A stretch of DNA of 64,000 nt from a virus: positions 124,001 through 188,000 of the IMG/VR virus record IMGVR_UViG_3300032245_001860, one strand, 5' to 3'. The translations under genes were made by a program, and so were the position numbers. Within the stretch, counting starts at the first letter, position 1, and every line of letters begins with the position of its first letter. The notes under the pieces were generated by a model that did no database searches, was not told the DNA's origin, and was given only the letters and a program-made list of their open reading frames with translations. This document shows, one piece after another, positions 15,052-22,816 of this stretch.

Positions 15052-15723
15052 ATGGCTATTCGTGCTTTAAACTCAGTAGTTGTCGCTAACTACGATACAA
15101 CTTCAACCGCTACATGGTCAGCAGGTGTAGGTCTTCAAAGATCCGCAACAGCTGGACAAGTTGCTCTTGCTCAAAGAGCTTATGGTGCTGGTGGAGGTGT
15201 AGGATTTACTGGTGGATTTGCAGGATTCTCTGCAGATGATACTGCAAGATCTGGTAATACCATGATCCTTGCTGACCCAGTAGGTGCATCTTATGTCGAT
15301 GCTTCAGGCGTTCTTCAAGCTAACAACAACGGTTTCTATGTTGTTTCAAAGAGAGCTATTGGCGACTTCCAAGCTGAAAACGTCAATGGATTAACAAACC
15401 CAACTGCTGGTTCCTCAGGTTATGAAGGTCCAAGAAGAGGCGTTGGAGTTTTCAATACACCAGGTGGACAATTTATTACTGACCAATTCAAGGCAGGAGC
15501 TGGTTCATCAACTTCCTTAGGTAACGCAGACACTGGTACTGCAACTTATGTCCCTGGTGCATTACTTACAATTGCTGCTGATGGTTCAGGAAAGATTGTC
15601 GAACTTGCTGGTACAGCTGTTGGTGTTGCGAACGTCTCTGGTGCAGGTATTACAATGCCAGTTGTTGGTGTTGTTGACCGCTATGACTCAGCTGCTGGTC
15701 TTCTTTACTTTACACAAAAGTAA
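15052..15723 (+). CDS. probable capsid decoration/stabilisation protein
   Basis: 223 aa with AGGAGA before the ATG. The protein is Gly/Ala/Thr-rich and beta-prone, without charge clusters, and ends in a compact segment (GITMPVVGVVDRYDSAAGLLYF) typical of lambda gpD/HK97-like decoration proteins that carry a small beta barrel. It lies between the scaffold candidate and the major capsid gene, and its codon choice shifts to the same preferred codons as the capsid gene, indicating high expression. Identification rests on position, composition and size; no diagnostic motif is present. Confidence 0.6.
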   Translation: MAIRALNSVVVANYDTTSTATWSAGVGLQRSATAGQVALAQRAYGAGGGVGFTGGFAGFSADDTARSGNTMILADPVGASYVDASGVLQANNNGFYVVSKRAIGDFQAENVNGLTNPTAGSSGYEGPRRGVGVFNTPGGQFITDQFKAGAGSSTSLGNADTGTATYVPGALLTIAADGSGKIVELAGTAVGVANVSGAGITMPVVGVVDRYDSAAGLLYFTQK

Positions 15724-15756
15724 TAACTTAGGACTTATTTAAGGAGAAAAATTAAA

Positions 15757-16611
15757 ATGTCAATGATTAAAAGAAATACAAATGAGCAAAGAGAAGCCAT
15801 TATTGCAATGGCTCTCGAGACCCCAGAGGGTCGCACAGCTCTCGCACAAGCCATGGTTGAGCCAATCAAGACTTCCTTGATGTACCAAGCTATTGGTAGA
15901 AAGCTTCTCATGGTTGATGAGCTCCCACAAGGCGCTCTTGCAAGATATGAGAGAGACGTAGCAGTTAAGTCCTATGTCATTCCTAAGAGAGGTGCTGTTC
16001 CATCAGCTGAAGTTGAAGCAGAAGAGCTCATCGTTCCAACAATTGAACTTGCTGCTCATCCTCAAATTCGCTTGAATGAAATCAGACAAAGAAGATTCTA
16101 CATTGTCGATAGAGCTCAAGTCCGTGCTAAGGACTCCCTCCAAAGACAAGAAGATACTGAAGTCTTCAAGGTTATCAACGCAGGTGTTCCAACTGACCAA
16201 TCTATCTCTGTTTCCGGTACCCTCCAACCAGAGAACATTAACCTTGCTCTTACTCTTATTGAAGAGCACGAATTGATTGGTGCTAAGGTTGTTCTTCACC
16301 CACAAAGATACAAAGATATTAGAAACTGGGGCAAGGAATTCTTTGATGAGGCAACTCAAAGAGATATCCTCATGACTGGTCTTTATGGCCACATCTACTC
16401 AGCTGACATCCACGTTTCTACAATGGTTCCTAAGAACTCTGTTTACGTTCTTGCTCCAGCACAGTTCTGTGGTGCACTTCCAGTTCGCCAAGACATTACT
16501 GTTCTCCCAGCAGACGATCCAAAGAGACTTAGACTTGGATGGGTTGTTTATGAAGAGCTCGGATTTGCTCTCATTAACGACTATGCAGTTTCAAGAATCA
16601 CCGTTTCCTAA
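15757..16611 (+). CDS. major capsid protein
   Basis: 284 aa with a strong AAGGAG site. The layout fits a compact HK97-fold major capsid protein: N-terminal helix, an E-loop-like region around 'DVAVKSYVIPKRGAVP', a long spine-helix-like region (residues 135-190), the 'VVLHPQRYKDIRNWG' P-domain segment and a final beta-rich A-domain with 'GWVVYEELGFALIND'. Many CTC, GAG and CGC codons, which are rare in neighbouring genes, indicate codon optimisation for abundant product. It is followed by a very strong terminator and closes the head module. It is short compared with the 350-500 aa usual in large phages. No obvious propeptide is visible. Confidence 0.85.
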   Translation: MSMIKRNTNEQREAIIAMALETPEGRTALAQAMVEPIKTSLMYQAIGRKLLMVDELPQGALARYERDVAVKSYVIPKRGAVPSAEVEAEELIVPTIELAAHPQIRLNEIRQRRFYIVDRAQVRAKDSLQRQEDTEVFKVINAGVPTDQSISVSGTLQPENINLALTLIEEHELIGAKVVLHPQRYKDIRNWGKEFFDEATQRDILMTGLYGHIYSADIHVSTMVPKNSVYVLAPAQFCGALPVRQDITVLPADDPKRLRLGWVVYEELGFALINDYAVSRITVS

Positions 16612-16627
16612 TTTTATATTAGTCAAA

Positions 16628-16663
16628 CAAAAAAAGACCCTTCTTCGGAAGGGTCTTTTTTTT
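16628..16663 (+). terminator. strong intrinsic terminator with UUCG tetraloop
   Basis: An uninterrupted stem AGACCCTTC/GAAGGGTCT, closed by C(TTCG)G and extended by an A run paired with an eight-T run (T56-T63). It lies 17 nt after the capsid stop and would isolate capsid transcription from the following cassette. Confidence 0.95.
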
Positions 16664-16681
16664 GTCTATTTATTCTTATTG

Positions 16682-16710
16682 TTTACAAAAAGTAGTTTTA
16701 AATGTAAAAT
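16682..16710 (+). promoter_or_regulatory. sigma70-type promoter of the sugar/RuBisCO-like cassette
   Basis: TTTACA (16682-16687), a 17-nt spacer and TAAAAT (16705-16710): five of six consensus bases in each hexamer with ideal spacing. The -10 ends 7 nt before ATG 16718, and there is no Shine-Dalgarno, so the transcript may be leaderless. It lies directly after the capsid terminator, which supports an independent unit transcribed by host RNA polymerase. Confidence 0.6.
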
Positions 16711-16717
16711 AAAAAAA

Positions 16718-17434
16718 ATGAATATATTAATTCCTATGGCTGGATTAGGCTCAAGATTTCCAAATTCCAAACTTCCAAAGCCACTTATCAATGTCAATGG
16801 TAAACCTATGATACAAAGAGCAGTTGAATCAATGGGCATTGATGGTAAATTGATTTTCATAACTCGACTTGAACACAATTTTGAATTTCAATTAGATAAA
16901 AAACTTAAAGATTTATTTCCAGATTCCAAAGTCATATCAGTCGATTATTTGACTGAAGGTCCAGCATGTACAGCCATGCTTGCTAAAGATCTAATTGACA
17001 AAGATGAACCATTGATTATAGCAAATTGTGATCAAATAATGAATTGGGACCATGAGACTTTTAATTTATTTTGCAAAACATATCCTCATGATGGTTTTGT
17101 TGTAACTTATTTTGCTAACACTGAAAAAAACAGCTATGTAAATATTCGAAATAATGGATTTGCAAAAGAGTTAAAAGAAAAGCAAATAATTTCCAATATT
17201 TCGACCAATGGGATTCATTTTTGGAAAAAAGGTAGCGATTTTGTACAAAGTGTTATAAGGATGATTGAAAAAAACGACCGTGCACCAAACGGAGAATTTT
17301 ATATAGCTCCATCTTATAATTATCTTATTGAAGAAGATAAAAAAATTGGTATCTATCATATCCCTAACTGTCAACATTGGGCAGTTGGAACAGAAGAAGA
17401 TTTAGAGGAATATTTGAGGATTAATAATGACTAA
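16718..17434 (+). CDS. sugar-phosphate nucleotidyltransferase
   Basis: 238 aa. This is a Rossmann-type NTP transferase that joins a sugar phosphate to an NTP to give an NDP-sugar and pyrophosphate. Visible signatures are the nucleotide loop 'PMAGLGSRF' (residues 6-14), the Lys of 'LPKPL' (K21), 'LTEGPACTA' (78-86) and the metal-binding Asp of 'ANCDQ' (D105). It is the usual length for a single-domain member (about 230-250 aa). The ATG at 16718 is chosen because the protein family begins with the beta-strand 'MNILIPMAG'; the longer frame upstream only overlaps the capsid gene. It overlaps the next gene by 8 nt. It is paralogous to the second half of the 19576 product. Which sugar and which nucleotide cannot be told. 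Confidence 0.85.
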   Translation: MNILIPMAGLGSRFPNSKLPKPLINVNGKPMIQRAVESMGIDGKLIFITRLEHNFEFQLDKKLKDLFPDSKVISVDYLTEGPACTAMLAKDLIDKDEPLIIANCDQIMNWDHETFNLFCKTYPHDGFVVTYFANTEKNSYVNIRNNGFAKELKEKQIISNISTNGIHFWKKGSDFVQSVIRMIEKNDRAPNGEFYIAPSYNYLIEEDKKIGIYHIPNCQHWAVGTEEDLEEYLRINND

Positions 17435-18077
17435 CGATGAAATTATCAAAAACGACTTGGTTGCAGAAATTAGAATGTTTTCTGATGTAGATGACCATGA
17501 CTATAACGAAGATTTTTTTAGAATGAAACACCCTGGTATGCTTCCATGGCCAAAAGGTGGAGTCAAGACAGAATTTAGTGCTTGGAATAGATCTCAATTA
17601 ACTAAACATTTTTTGAAGGTTGCTCCACATGCTAAGGCTATTCTTGAAATTGGAGTTCACAGAAATGGTGAAGATTCTTCTACTTGGTGTTTTTTGAATT
17701 ATAAAAATAAAGACACATTTTATTTTGGTATTGATATTGTTGACAAATCTTTTTTAGATGATGAAGAAAATAATATTTATACTTTACAAGAAAATTCCTC
17801 ATACACAGAAAAGATTATGAAGGTTATTAGATCCAAAGGTATTGAAAAATTTGACTTCATTTTTATCGACGGTAAGCATAGTATCAATCAAGTATTAGAC
17901 GATTGGAAGTTTACTGAATACTTAGCAGATGGTGGTATTGTTGGCTTCCATGATACAAATTGTCATCCAGGGCCAATGTTATTTGTTGATCATCTTAATA
18001 CTGAAAAGTATAATGTTGAAAAGTGCTGTAAAACTTGGCTTGTTGATTATGGTATTTCATTTGTTTCAAGAAAATGA
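17427..18077 (+). CDS. class I SAM-dependent methyltransferase
   Basis: 216 aa. The Rossmann methyltransferase pattern is clear: motif I 'ILEIGVHRNG' (72-81), an acidic end of strand 2 'GIDIVD' (D103) and the Methyltransf_24-like block 'FIFIDGKHS' (D148, H151), then 'GGIVGFHDTN' (H175, D176). Relatives methylate sugar hydroxyls in glycan pathways (rhamnosyl/macrocin O-methyltransferase type); that specificity is inferred from family and from the neighbouring sugar enzymes. The start lies 8 nt inside the previous gene with GAGGA upstream, and its TGA overlaps the cupin start as ATGA. Confidence 0.75.
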   Translation: MTNDEIIKNDLVAEIRMFSDVDDHDYNEDFFRMKHPGMLPWPKGGVKTEFSAWNRSQLTKHFLKVAPHAKAILEIGVHRNGEDSSTWCFLNYKNKDTFYFGIDIVDKSFLDDEENNIYTLQENSSYTEKIMKVIRSKGIEKFDFIFIDGKHSINQVLDDWKFTEYLADGGIVGFHDTNCHPGPMLFVDHLNTEKYNVEKCCKTWLVDYGISFVSRK

Positions 18078-18400
18078 TTATAGATAATATTTCTAACATG
18101 TTCAGAGGCTGGTTCATTGGAAACTTTGAACCAGCTATTTTCAAATCTAAAGATTTTGAAGTTGGAATTCTTTTTCATCCTAAAGGCGAAAAATGGCCTA
18201 AACATTATCATAAAGAAGCAGTAGAAGTTAATGTTTTAATGTCTGGTAGAATGACAATTAATGGAAAACTATTATCATCTGGTAATATATTTCTTATTGA
18301 AAAAAATGAAATTGCTGATCCTGAGTTTTTAGAAGATTGTACAATTGTATGTGTAAAAACTCCATCTATTCCTGGAGATAAATATGAGGTCAAAGAATGA
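18074..18400 (+). CDS. small cupin-domain protein
   Basis: 108 aa, a single cupin barrel. Motif 1 is visible: H44-x-H46-x4-E51 followed by the Gly of 'LMSGRM', which normally forms a metal site. Motif 2 (about residues 76-92) lacks the usual His, so the metal site may be three-ligand. Cupins act as isomerases, epimerases, dioxygenases or lyases. Both ends overlap neighbours by ATGA, placing it in strict coupling with the methyltransferase and the RuBisCO-like gene. In Rhodospirillum rubrum a cupin acts directly after a RuBisCO-like isomerase in methylthioadenosine salvage, a suggestive but unproven parallel. Confidence 0.75.
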   Translation: MIIDNISNMFRGWFIGNFEPAIFKSKDFEVGILFHPKGEKWPKHYHKEAVEVNVLMSGRMTINGKLLSSGNIFLIEKNEIADPEFLEDCTIVCVKTPSIPGDKYEVKE

Positions 18401-19572
18401 TTTTTGTAGATGAAATTGATTCGAATAAATACATCAAAGGTTTTTATTATTTAGAGTCTTCAAAAGGTGTTAGAGATGCAGCATGGAATCTTGCTATTGG
18501 ACAGAGTGTTGGAAATCCATTAGTTAGATTGGAAAGAGAAACAGATGAACTTTTTGCAAATCATTCTTGCGTAGTAAAAAACTGCCCTGATTTAGATGCA
18601 AACTCTGGACGTGTAGAAATTGGTTTCCCAGTATCTAATATTGATTTCGCATCTGACGGTATTTCCCAGTTGCTTTGTTTTCTTATGGGTGGACAATTAG
18701 ATATTGATACCATTGAAACATGCTGGCTTGAAAAGCTAATTATTCCTGACTGGGTAATTGAAAAATATTTCAAAATGCCAAAATTTGGTATCACTGGGGC
18801 AAGAGAGTATACCAAGTCATATGACAAGCCTTTATTAGGCGGTATTTGCAAACCAAAAACTGGAATTAGCCCTGATATTCTTTTAGATATGGTCAAAGAA
18901 ATGGTTGATGGTGGAGTTAATTTTATCAAAGAAGATGAAATTATGGCCAATCCTGAATGCTGTTTGCTTGAAGAAAGAGTTTCTCTTATCTCAGATTACA
19001 TCAGAGATAAGAATGTGGTTTATTGTTTCTGTATTAATTCTGATCCAGCACATATTTTAGAGAGAGTCAAGTTTGTTCATCAAGAAGGTGGAAATGGCAT
19101 CCATATCAATTTCTGGTCTGGCATGGGTGTTTACAAGTCAGTAAGAGAATTGGACTTGCCATTGTTTATGCACTTTCAAAAAAGTGGTGACAAGATTCTT
19201 ACAAATAAAAAGCATGCGTTCCATATTGATTGGAGTGTAATTTGTTATCTTGCTGGACTTATGGGTGTTGACTTCATTCATACTGGAATGTGGGGTGGAT
19301 ATGCAAGTGATGATGAAAATGACCTGAGAAATACTATGAGTATTTTGAATGCAAGAAATGTAGTGCCAGCATTGTCATGTGGCATGCATCCTGGAATCGT
19401 AAACACCATTACTGAAAAGTTTGGCATCAACTATCTTGCAAATTGTGGGGGAGCATTACATGGACACCCAAAAGGAACTGTTGCAGGAGCCAAAGCAATG
19501 AGGCAAGCTATCGACAAAACTTACGGTGAAGAATATTTTCAAGCTATAAATAAATGGGGCCTTGTTCAATAA
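18397..19572 (+). CDS. RuBisCO-like protein (form IV type)
   Basis: 391 aa, close to the normal 400-430 of the family, with N-terminal alpha/beta domain and TIM barrel. Catalytic positions aligned by motif (spinach numbering): K175=K152 and K177=K154 in 'CKPKTG'; carbamylated K201=K178, D203=D180 and E204=E181 in 'GGVNFIKEDE'; H294=H259; H327=H295 in 'FIHTG'; S379=S327, G381=G329; G403-G404=G351-G352 and 'GHP-x-G' (356-360). Lost are R295 (F260), loop-6 K334 (Y302), E60 (G35) and T65 (N40). The metal and enolization apparatus therefore persists without the CO2-handling lysine, so an enolase, isomerase or decarboxylase-type reaction on a sugar phosphate is likely rather than carboxylation. It is coupled to the cupin by ATGA and followed 3 nt later by the HAD-nucleotidyltransferase. 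Confidence 0.9.
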   Translation: MIFVDEIDSNKYIKGFYYLESSKGVRDAAWNLAIGQSVGNPLVRLERETDELFANHSCVVKNCPDLDANSGRVEIGFPVSNIDFASDGISQLLCFLMGGQLDIDTIETCWLEKLIIPDWVIEKYFKMPKFGITGAREYTKSYDKPLLGGICKPKTGISPDILLDMVKEMVDGGVNFIKEDEIMANPECCLLEERVSLISDYIRDKNVVYCFCINSDPAHILERVKFVHQEGGNGIHINFWSGMGVYKSVRELDLPLFMHFQKSGDKILTNKKHAFHIDWSVICYLAGLMGVDFIHTGMWGGYASDDENDLRNTMSILNARNVVPALSCGMHPGIVNTITEKFGINYLANCGGALHGHPKGTVAGAKAMRQAIDKTYGEEYFQAINKWGLVQ

Positions 19573-19575
19573 AGC

Positions 19576-20940
19576 ATGCTAAAGCTTGTTGTTTTTGATT
19601 TAGATGGAGTTTTAGTTGAAGCAAAAGAAATTCATTTTGATGCTTTAAATTCTGCATTGAAAAATGTTGATGAAAAATATGTCATATCTTGGGAAGAACA
19701 TCTCAGAACATATGATGGCTTGAAAACATATGACAAACTAAAACTCTTATCTGAATATAAGGGTTTACCACTTGATAAGAGCATTCAAGAAAAAATATTT
19801 AATGATAAACAAATTTTCACAACAAGAGCACTTAATGATCTTCAAAAAAATCAAAAACTAATCGATATTTTTACCAAGTTAAAAGAAGAAAATTTCAAAA
19901 TAGCTTGTTGTTCAAATTCTGTAAAAAATACAGTGGATTTAGTTCTTGATAAGCTTGGCATTGATAAGTTTTTTGACTTAAAATTATCAAATGCAAATGT
20001 AAAATTTGCTAAACCTCATCCAGAAATCTATTGGAAAGCAATGTCTTATTTTGGAGCATTACCTGAAGAAACATTGATTATTGAAGATTCTCCTACTGGG
20101 TTAACTTCAGCATATAAATCTGGAGCTAAAGTATTAAGAGTAAAAGATCCTAATGATTATGATTTTGATAAAATACTTTCATCTTGCAATTCTGTAAAAC
20201 AAAATATTGAAAAATGGGCTGATCAAAAAATGAATGTAATTATTCCAATGGCTGGTCATGGCAGTAGATTTTCTCAAGCTGGATATACATTTCCCAAACC
20301 CTTAATAGAAGTACATGGTAAACCTATGATTCAAGTTGTTATAGATAACTTGAAAGTAGATGCTCATTTTATTTTCATTGTTCAAAAAGAACATAGAGAA
20401 AAATATAATCTTGATTCTATGCTTTCTTTATTAGCTCCAGGTTGCGATATTGTAGATGTAGATAAAGTAACAGAAGGAGCTGCTTGCACTGTATTATTAG
20501 GTAAAGAATTTATCAATAATGACAATCCTCTGGTAATAGCTAATTCAGATCAATTTGTAGAATGGAGTAGTTTAGATTTCTTTTACAAAATGAACGAACA
20601 AAACTTAGATGGTGGTATTGTTTCTTTTAAATCAACACATCCCAAATGGTCTTATGCAAAGGTAGATAGTCAGGGGTTTATTTTAGAAGTAGCTGAAAAG
20701 AAAACTATTTCTGATATTGCTACAGTAGGAATTTATTACTGGAAAAAAGGATCTGATTTTGTCAAGTATGCAGAACAAATGATTGATAAAAATATCAGAG
20801 TAAATAATGAGTTTTATGTATGTCCTGTTTATAATGAAGCTATTTTAGATGGACTTAAGTTTAAAACATTTGATGTGCCAAAAATGTGGGGGCTTGGCAC
20901 ACCTGAAGATTTAGATTATTACTTGGAAATGAATAAATGA
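19576..20940 (+). CDS. HAD phosphatase / sugar nucleotidyltransferase fusion
   Basis: 454 aa, two domains. Residues 1-210 form a HAD hydrolase of the beta-phosphoglucomutase/phosphatase type: motif I 'FDLDGVLV' (D8, D10), motif II S113 in 'CCSNS', motif III K146 in 'FAKPHPEIY', motif IV 'IEDSPTG' (E170, D171). Residues 219-454 are a nucleotidyltransferase: 'PMAGHGSRF' (224-232), 'FPKPL' (K241), 'VTEGAACT' and 'ANSDQ'. The second half is plainly paralogous to the stand-alone enzyme at 16718. The fusion suggests that dephosphorylation or mutase action and nucleotidyl transfer act on the same intermediate. It overlaps the next gene as ATGA. Confidence 0.85.
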   Translation: MLKLVVFDLDGVLVEAKEIHFDALNSALKNVDEKYVISWEEHLRTYDGLKTYDKLKLLSEYKGLPLDKSIQEKIFNDKQIFTTRALNDLQKNQKLIDIFTKLKEENFKIACCSNSVKNTVDLVLDKLGIDKFFDLKLSNANVKFAKPHPEIYWKAMSYFGALPEETLIIEDSPTGLTSAYKSGAKVLRVKDPNDYDFDKILSSCNSVKQNIEKWADQKMNVIIPMAGHGSRFSQAGYTFPKPLIEVHGKPMIQVVIDNLKVDAHFIFIVQKEHREKYNLDSMLSLLAPGCDIVDVDKVTEGAACTVLLGKEFINNDNPLVIANSDQFVEWSSLDFFYKMNEQNLDGGIVSFKSTHPKWSYAKVDSQGFILEVAEKKTISDIATVGIYYWKKGSDFVKYAEQMIDKNIRVNNEFYVCPVYNEAILDGLKFKTFDVPKMWGLGTPEDLDYYLEMNK

Positions 20941-21809
20941 AAAGACTAACTGCTATTTACTGGGTCAAGAATGAAGCAAGATATATTCCTGAGTGGATAG
21001 AATTTCACTTGATGCAAGGATTTGAACATTTTATACTTTATGATAACAATTCTACTGATGGAAGTCAAGAAATACTACGACCATATATTGATGCTGAAAT
21101 TTTGGAATTAAGATCATATCCAGCAGAAATGAAACAGAGATGTCTAAATAGGCCTTTAGGGGCAAAAAACTATTGGGTGGCTGAAACATGTATGCTTGAA
21201 CAAAGAAAGAAGTCAGACTGGCTTCATTTTCATGCTGTAGATGAATTTACATACTGCCCAGATGGTACAGACTTGAAAGATTTTCTTACAGAGTTTGATA
21301 AGTATGGTGGGCTTTCAGTTTGTTGGCAATGTTATAACTCAAATGGACATATAAATAGACCTGAAGGACTTGTAATTGAAAACTACAATGTGAGAGTCCC
21401 AGATCCAATGTGTCATGTTAAAACATTCCTTAAGGTTGGTCGTGCTAAGCAAACTTGTGGATCTTTGCACAATTGGGAATATATTGGAAACTATCAATCA
21501 GTCAATGAAAATCATAAACCTGTAGTGGGATCATTTTGTCCAGATGATTTTTCCTTCAATAGAATAAGAAATCATCACTATGTAACTATGTCTCGTGAAG
21601 AATTTGATATCAAGACAAATAAAGGTATTTTAGATTCAGCTTGGGCAGAAAACAGAAGAAGGCATAATTATGATTATCAATTTGATGATTACAATAATAG
21701 AGAACATATCTTCGATGATATTCTAAAACCTTGGGTACCTAAAGTAAAAGAAGCTATTATGAAAAGGTATCACACTAATAAAGATTTTTTACCTTTAATA
21801 AATCATTAA
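20937..21809 (+). CDS. glycosyltransferase (GT92/DUF23-like)
   Basis: 290 aa. The first 45 residues carry the signature of the GT92/Glyco_tranf_2_4 group: 'WVKNEARYIPEWIEFH' (10-24), then 'FILYDNNSTDGS' (32-43). An acidic site follows at 'AVDEF' (D102, E103), where relatives have D-x-D-E-F. It would transfer a sugar from a nucleotide-sugar donor to an unknown acceptor. It is the last gene of the plus-strand cassette, linked by ATGA to the HAD-nucleotidyltransferase, and ends at a bidirectional terminator. No signal peptide or membrane segment is seen, so it should act in the cytoplasm. Confidence 0.75.
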   Translation: MKRLTAIYWVKNEARYIPEWIEFHLMQGFEHFILYDNNSTDGSQEILRPYIDAEILELRSYPAEMKQRCLNRPLGAKNYWVAETCMLEQRKKSDWLHFHAVDEFTYCPDGTDLKDFLTEFDKYGGLSVCWQCYNSNGHINRPEGLVIENYNVRVPDPMCHVKTFLKVGRAKQTCGSLHNWEYIGNYQSVNENHKPVVGSFCPDDFSFNRIRNHHYVTMSREEFDIKTNKGILDSAWAENRRRHNYDYQFDDYNNREHIFDDILKPWVPKVKEAIMKRYHTNKDFLPLINH

Positions 21810-21845
21810 ATATAAACCCATCGAAATCGATGGGTTTATATTTTT
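21808..21845. terminator. bidirectional intrinsic terminator
   Basis: A 17-bp near-continuous inverted repeat (core CCCATCGA/TCGATGGG) is flanked by T-rich tracts on both strands. It lies between convergent genes ending at 21809 (plus) and 21836 (minus), and the stem includes the last codons of the minus gene. It closes the cassette. Confidence 0.9.
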
Positions 21846-22816
21846 GCGACAGAAGCTCCATCAAAATCAAATTTAAAATTGAAAGGCTTGTTATTGTAAA
21901 ACTTTTGTTTGATTTTATTCTGAGCATATGAATCAGCAAAAAGCATCATAAAGCCCCCACCACCAGCTCCTAATATTTTTCCTCCCTTAGCTCCACAAAG
22001 CTTAGCTTCTTCATACATTTCATTGATTTCTAAATTAGAAATATCATCTGACACTTCTTTTTTAAGTTGCCAAGAATAATCAAGCATTTCACCAAAGTGT
22101 GTTAGATCTTTTTTAATTAAGTTAATTTTAAATTGTTGAGCTAATTCAACCATGGTTTTTATATTCTGAAAACTTTTATCATTATCAATCATTCTTTTGC
22201 TTTGATTTTTAAGAATGTCGTCAGCAGATCTACCTTTACTTGTATGCAGCAATATGAGGTTATTTTCAAGATATTCTATAGTATCTTCATCTAAAGTTAT
22301 TGTATTAGTTGAGACACCTCTATCAGCAAATTCATGAACATTGAATCCACCATAAGAACAAGCGTATTGGTCTTGTTTTCCAATAGGCTTTTTACATAAA
22401 TTAATTTCTATGATACAGGCTAACTCTGCCAATGAACCTTTACTTAGTATCTCTTCTGAATATTTATAATTTTCTATTGCTTTGATTAATCCAACAGCGA
22501 AAGCACTTGAAGCACCCATTCCTGTTCCATTGGAGGGTAAGTCGGAAATAGAGGCTATTTCGATACCATTTGTAATATCAAAATACTTCAAGGTATGTTT
22601 TACGATGTCATGCTTTAAGTCATCTAAATTATTGACATTTTCTGTAATAGAATAGCTCAATCTAATGGAATCATCAAACTTTTTATTCAATGATATATAT
22701 AAATACTTATTTATAGAAGCAGAAACGACCATTCCAGGGCTTTGGTTGTAAAAAGAAGATAAATCAGAACCGCCCCCAAAAAAACTTATTCTAAATGGAG
22801 TTTTACTTACTATCAT
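21836..22816 (-). CDS. GHMP-family sugar kinase (HddA-like)
   Basis: 326 aa. The N-terminus 'MIVSKTPFRISFFGGGSDL' is characteristic of heptose/fucose-type GHMP kinases such as D-glycero-D-manno-heptose 7-phosphate kinase. The ATP loop 'PSNGTGMGASSAF' lies at 94-106 and the C-terminal 'GAKGGKILGAGGGGFM' motif is present. It would phosphorylate a sugar or sugar phosphate at the anomeric position, supplying a nucleotidyltransferase. The ATG at 22816 is preferred over an upstream TTG because family members begin exactly here. It is the only minus-strand gene of the sugar region and is divergent from the glycosyltransferase at 22839 across a palindrome. Confidence 0.85.
   Translation of the reverse strand: MIVSKTPFRISFFGGGSDLSSFYNQSPGMVVSASINKYLYISLNKKFDDSIRLSYSITENVNNLDDLKHDIVKHTLKYFDITNGIEIASISDLPSNGTGMGASSAFAVGLIKAIENYKYSEEILSKGSLAELACIIEINLCKKPIGKQDQYACSYGGFNVHEFADRGVSTNTITLDEDTIEYLENNLILLHTSKGRSADDILKNQSKRMIDNDKSFQNIKTMVELAQQFKINLIKKDLTHFGEMLDYSWQLKKEVSDDISNLEINEMYEEAKLCGAKGGKILGAGGGGFMMLFADSYAQNKIKQKFYNNKPFNFKFDFDGASVAKI

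Noticed and set aside
16385-16717. Upstream extension of the nucleotidyltransferase frame through the capsid gene end
   Set aside because: It overlaps the capsid coding region in another frame and crosses a strong terminator; the family start is at 16718.
18397-19572. Genuine CO2-fixing RuBisCO
   Set aside because: The loop-6 lysine (K334 equivalent) is Tyr, and the E60, T65 and R295 equivalents are replaced. No phosphoribulokinase is visible nearby.
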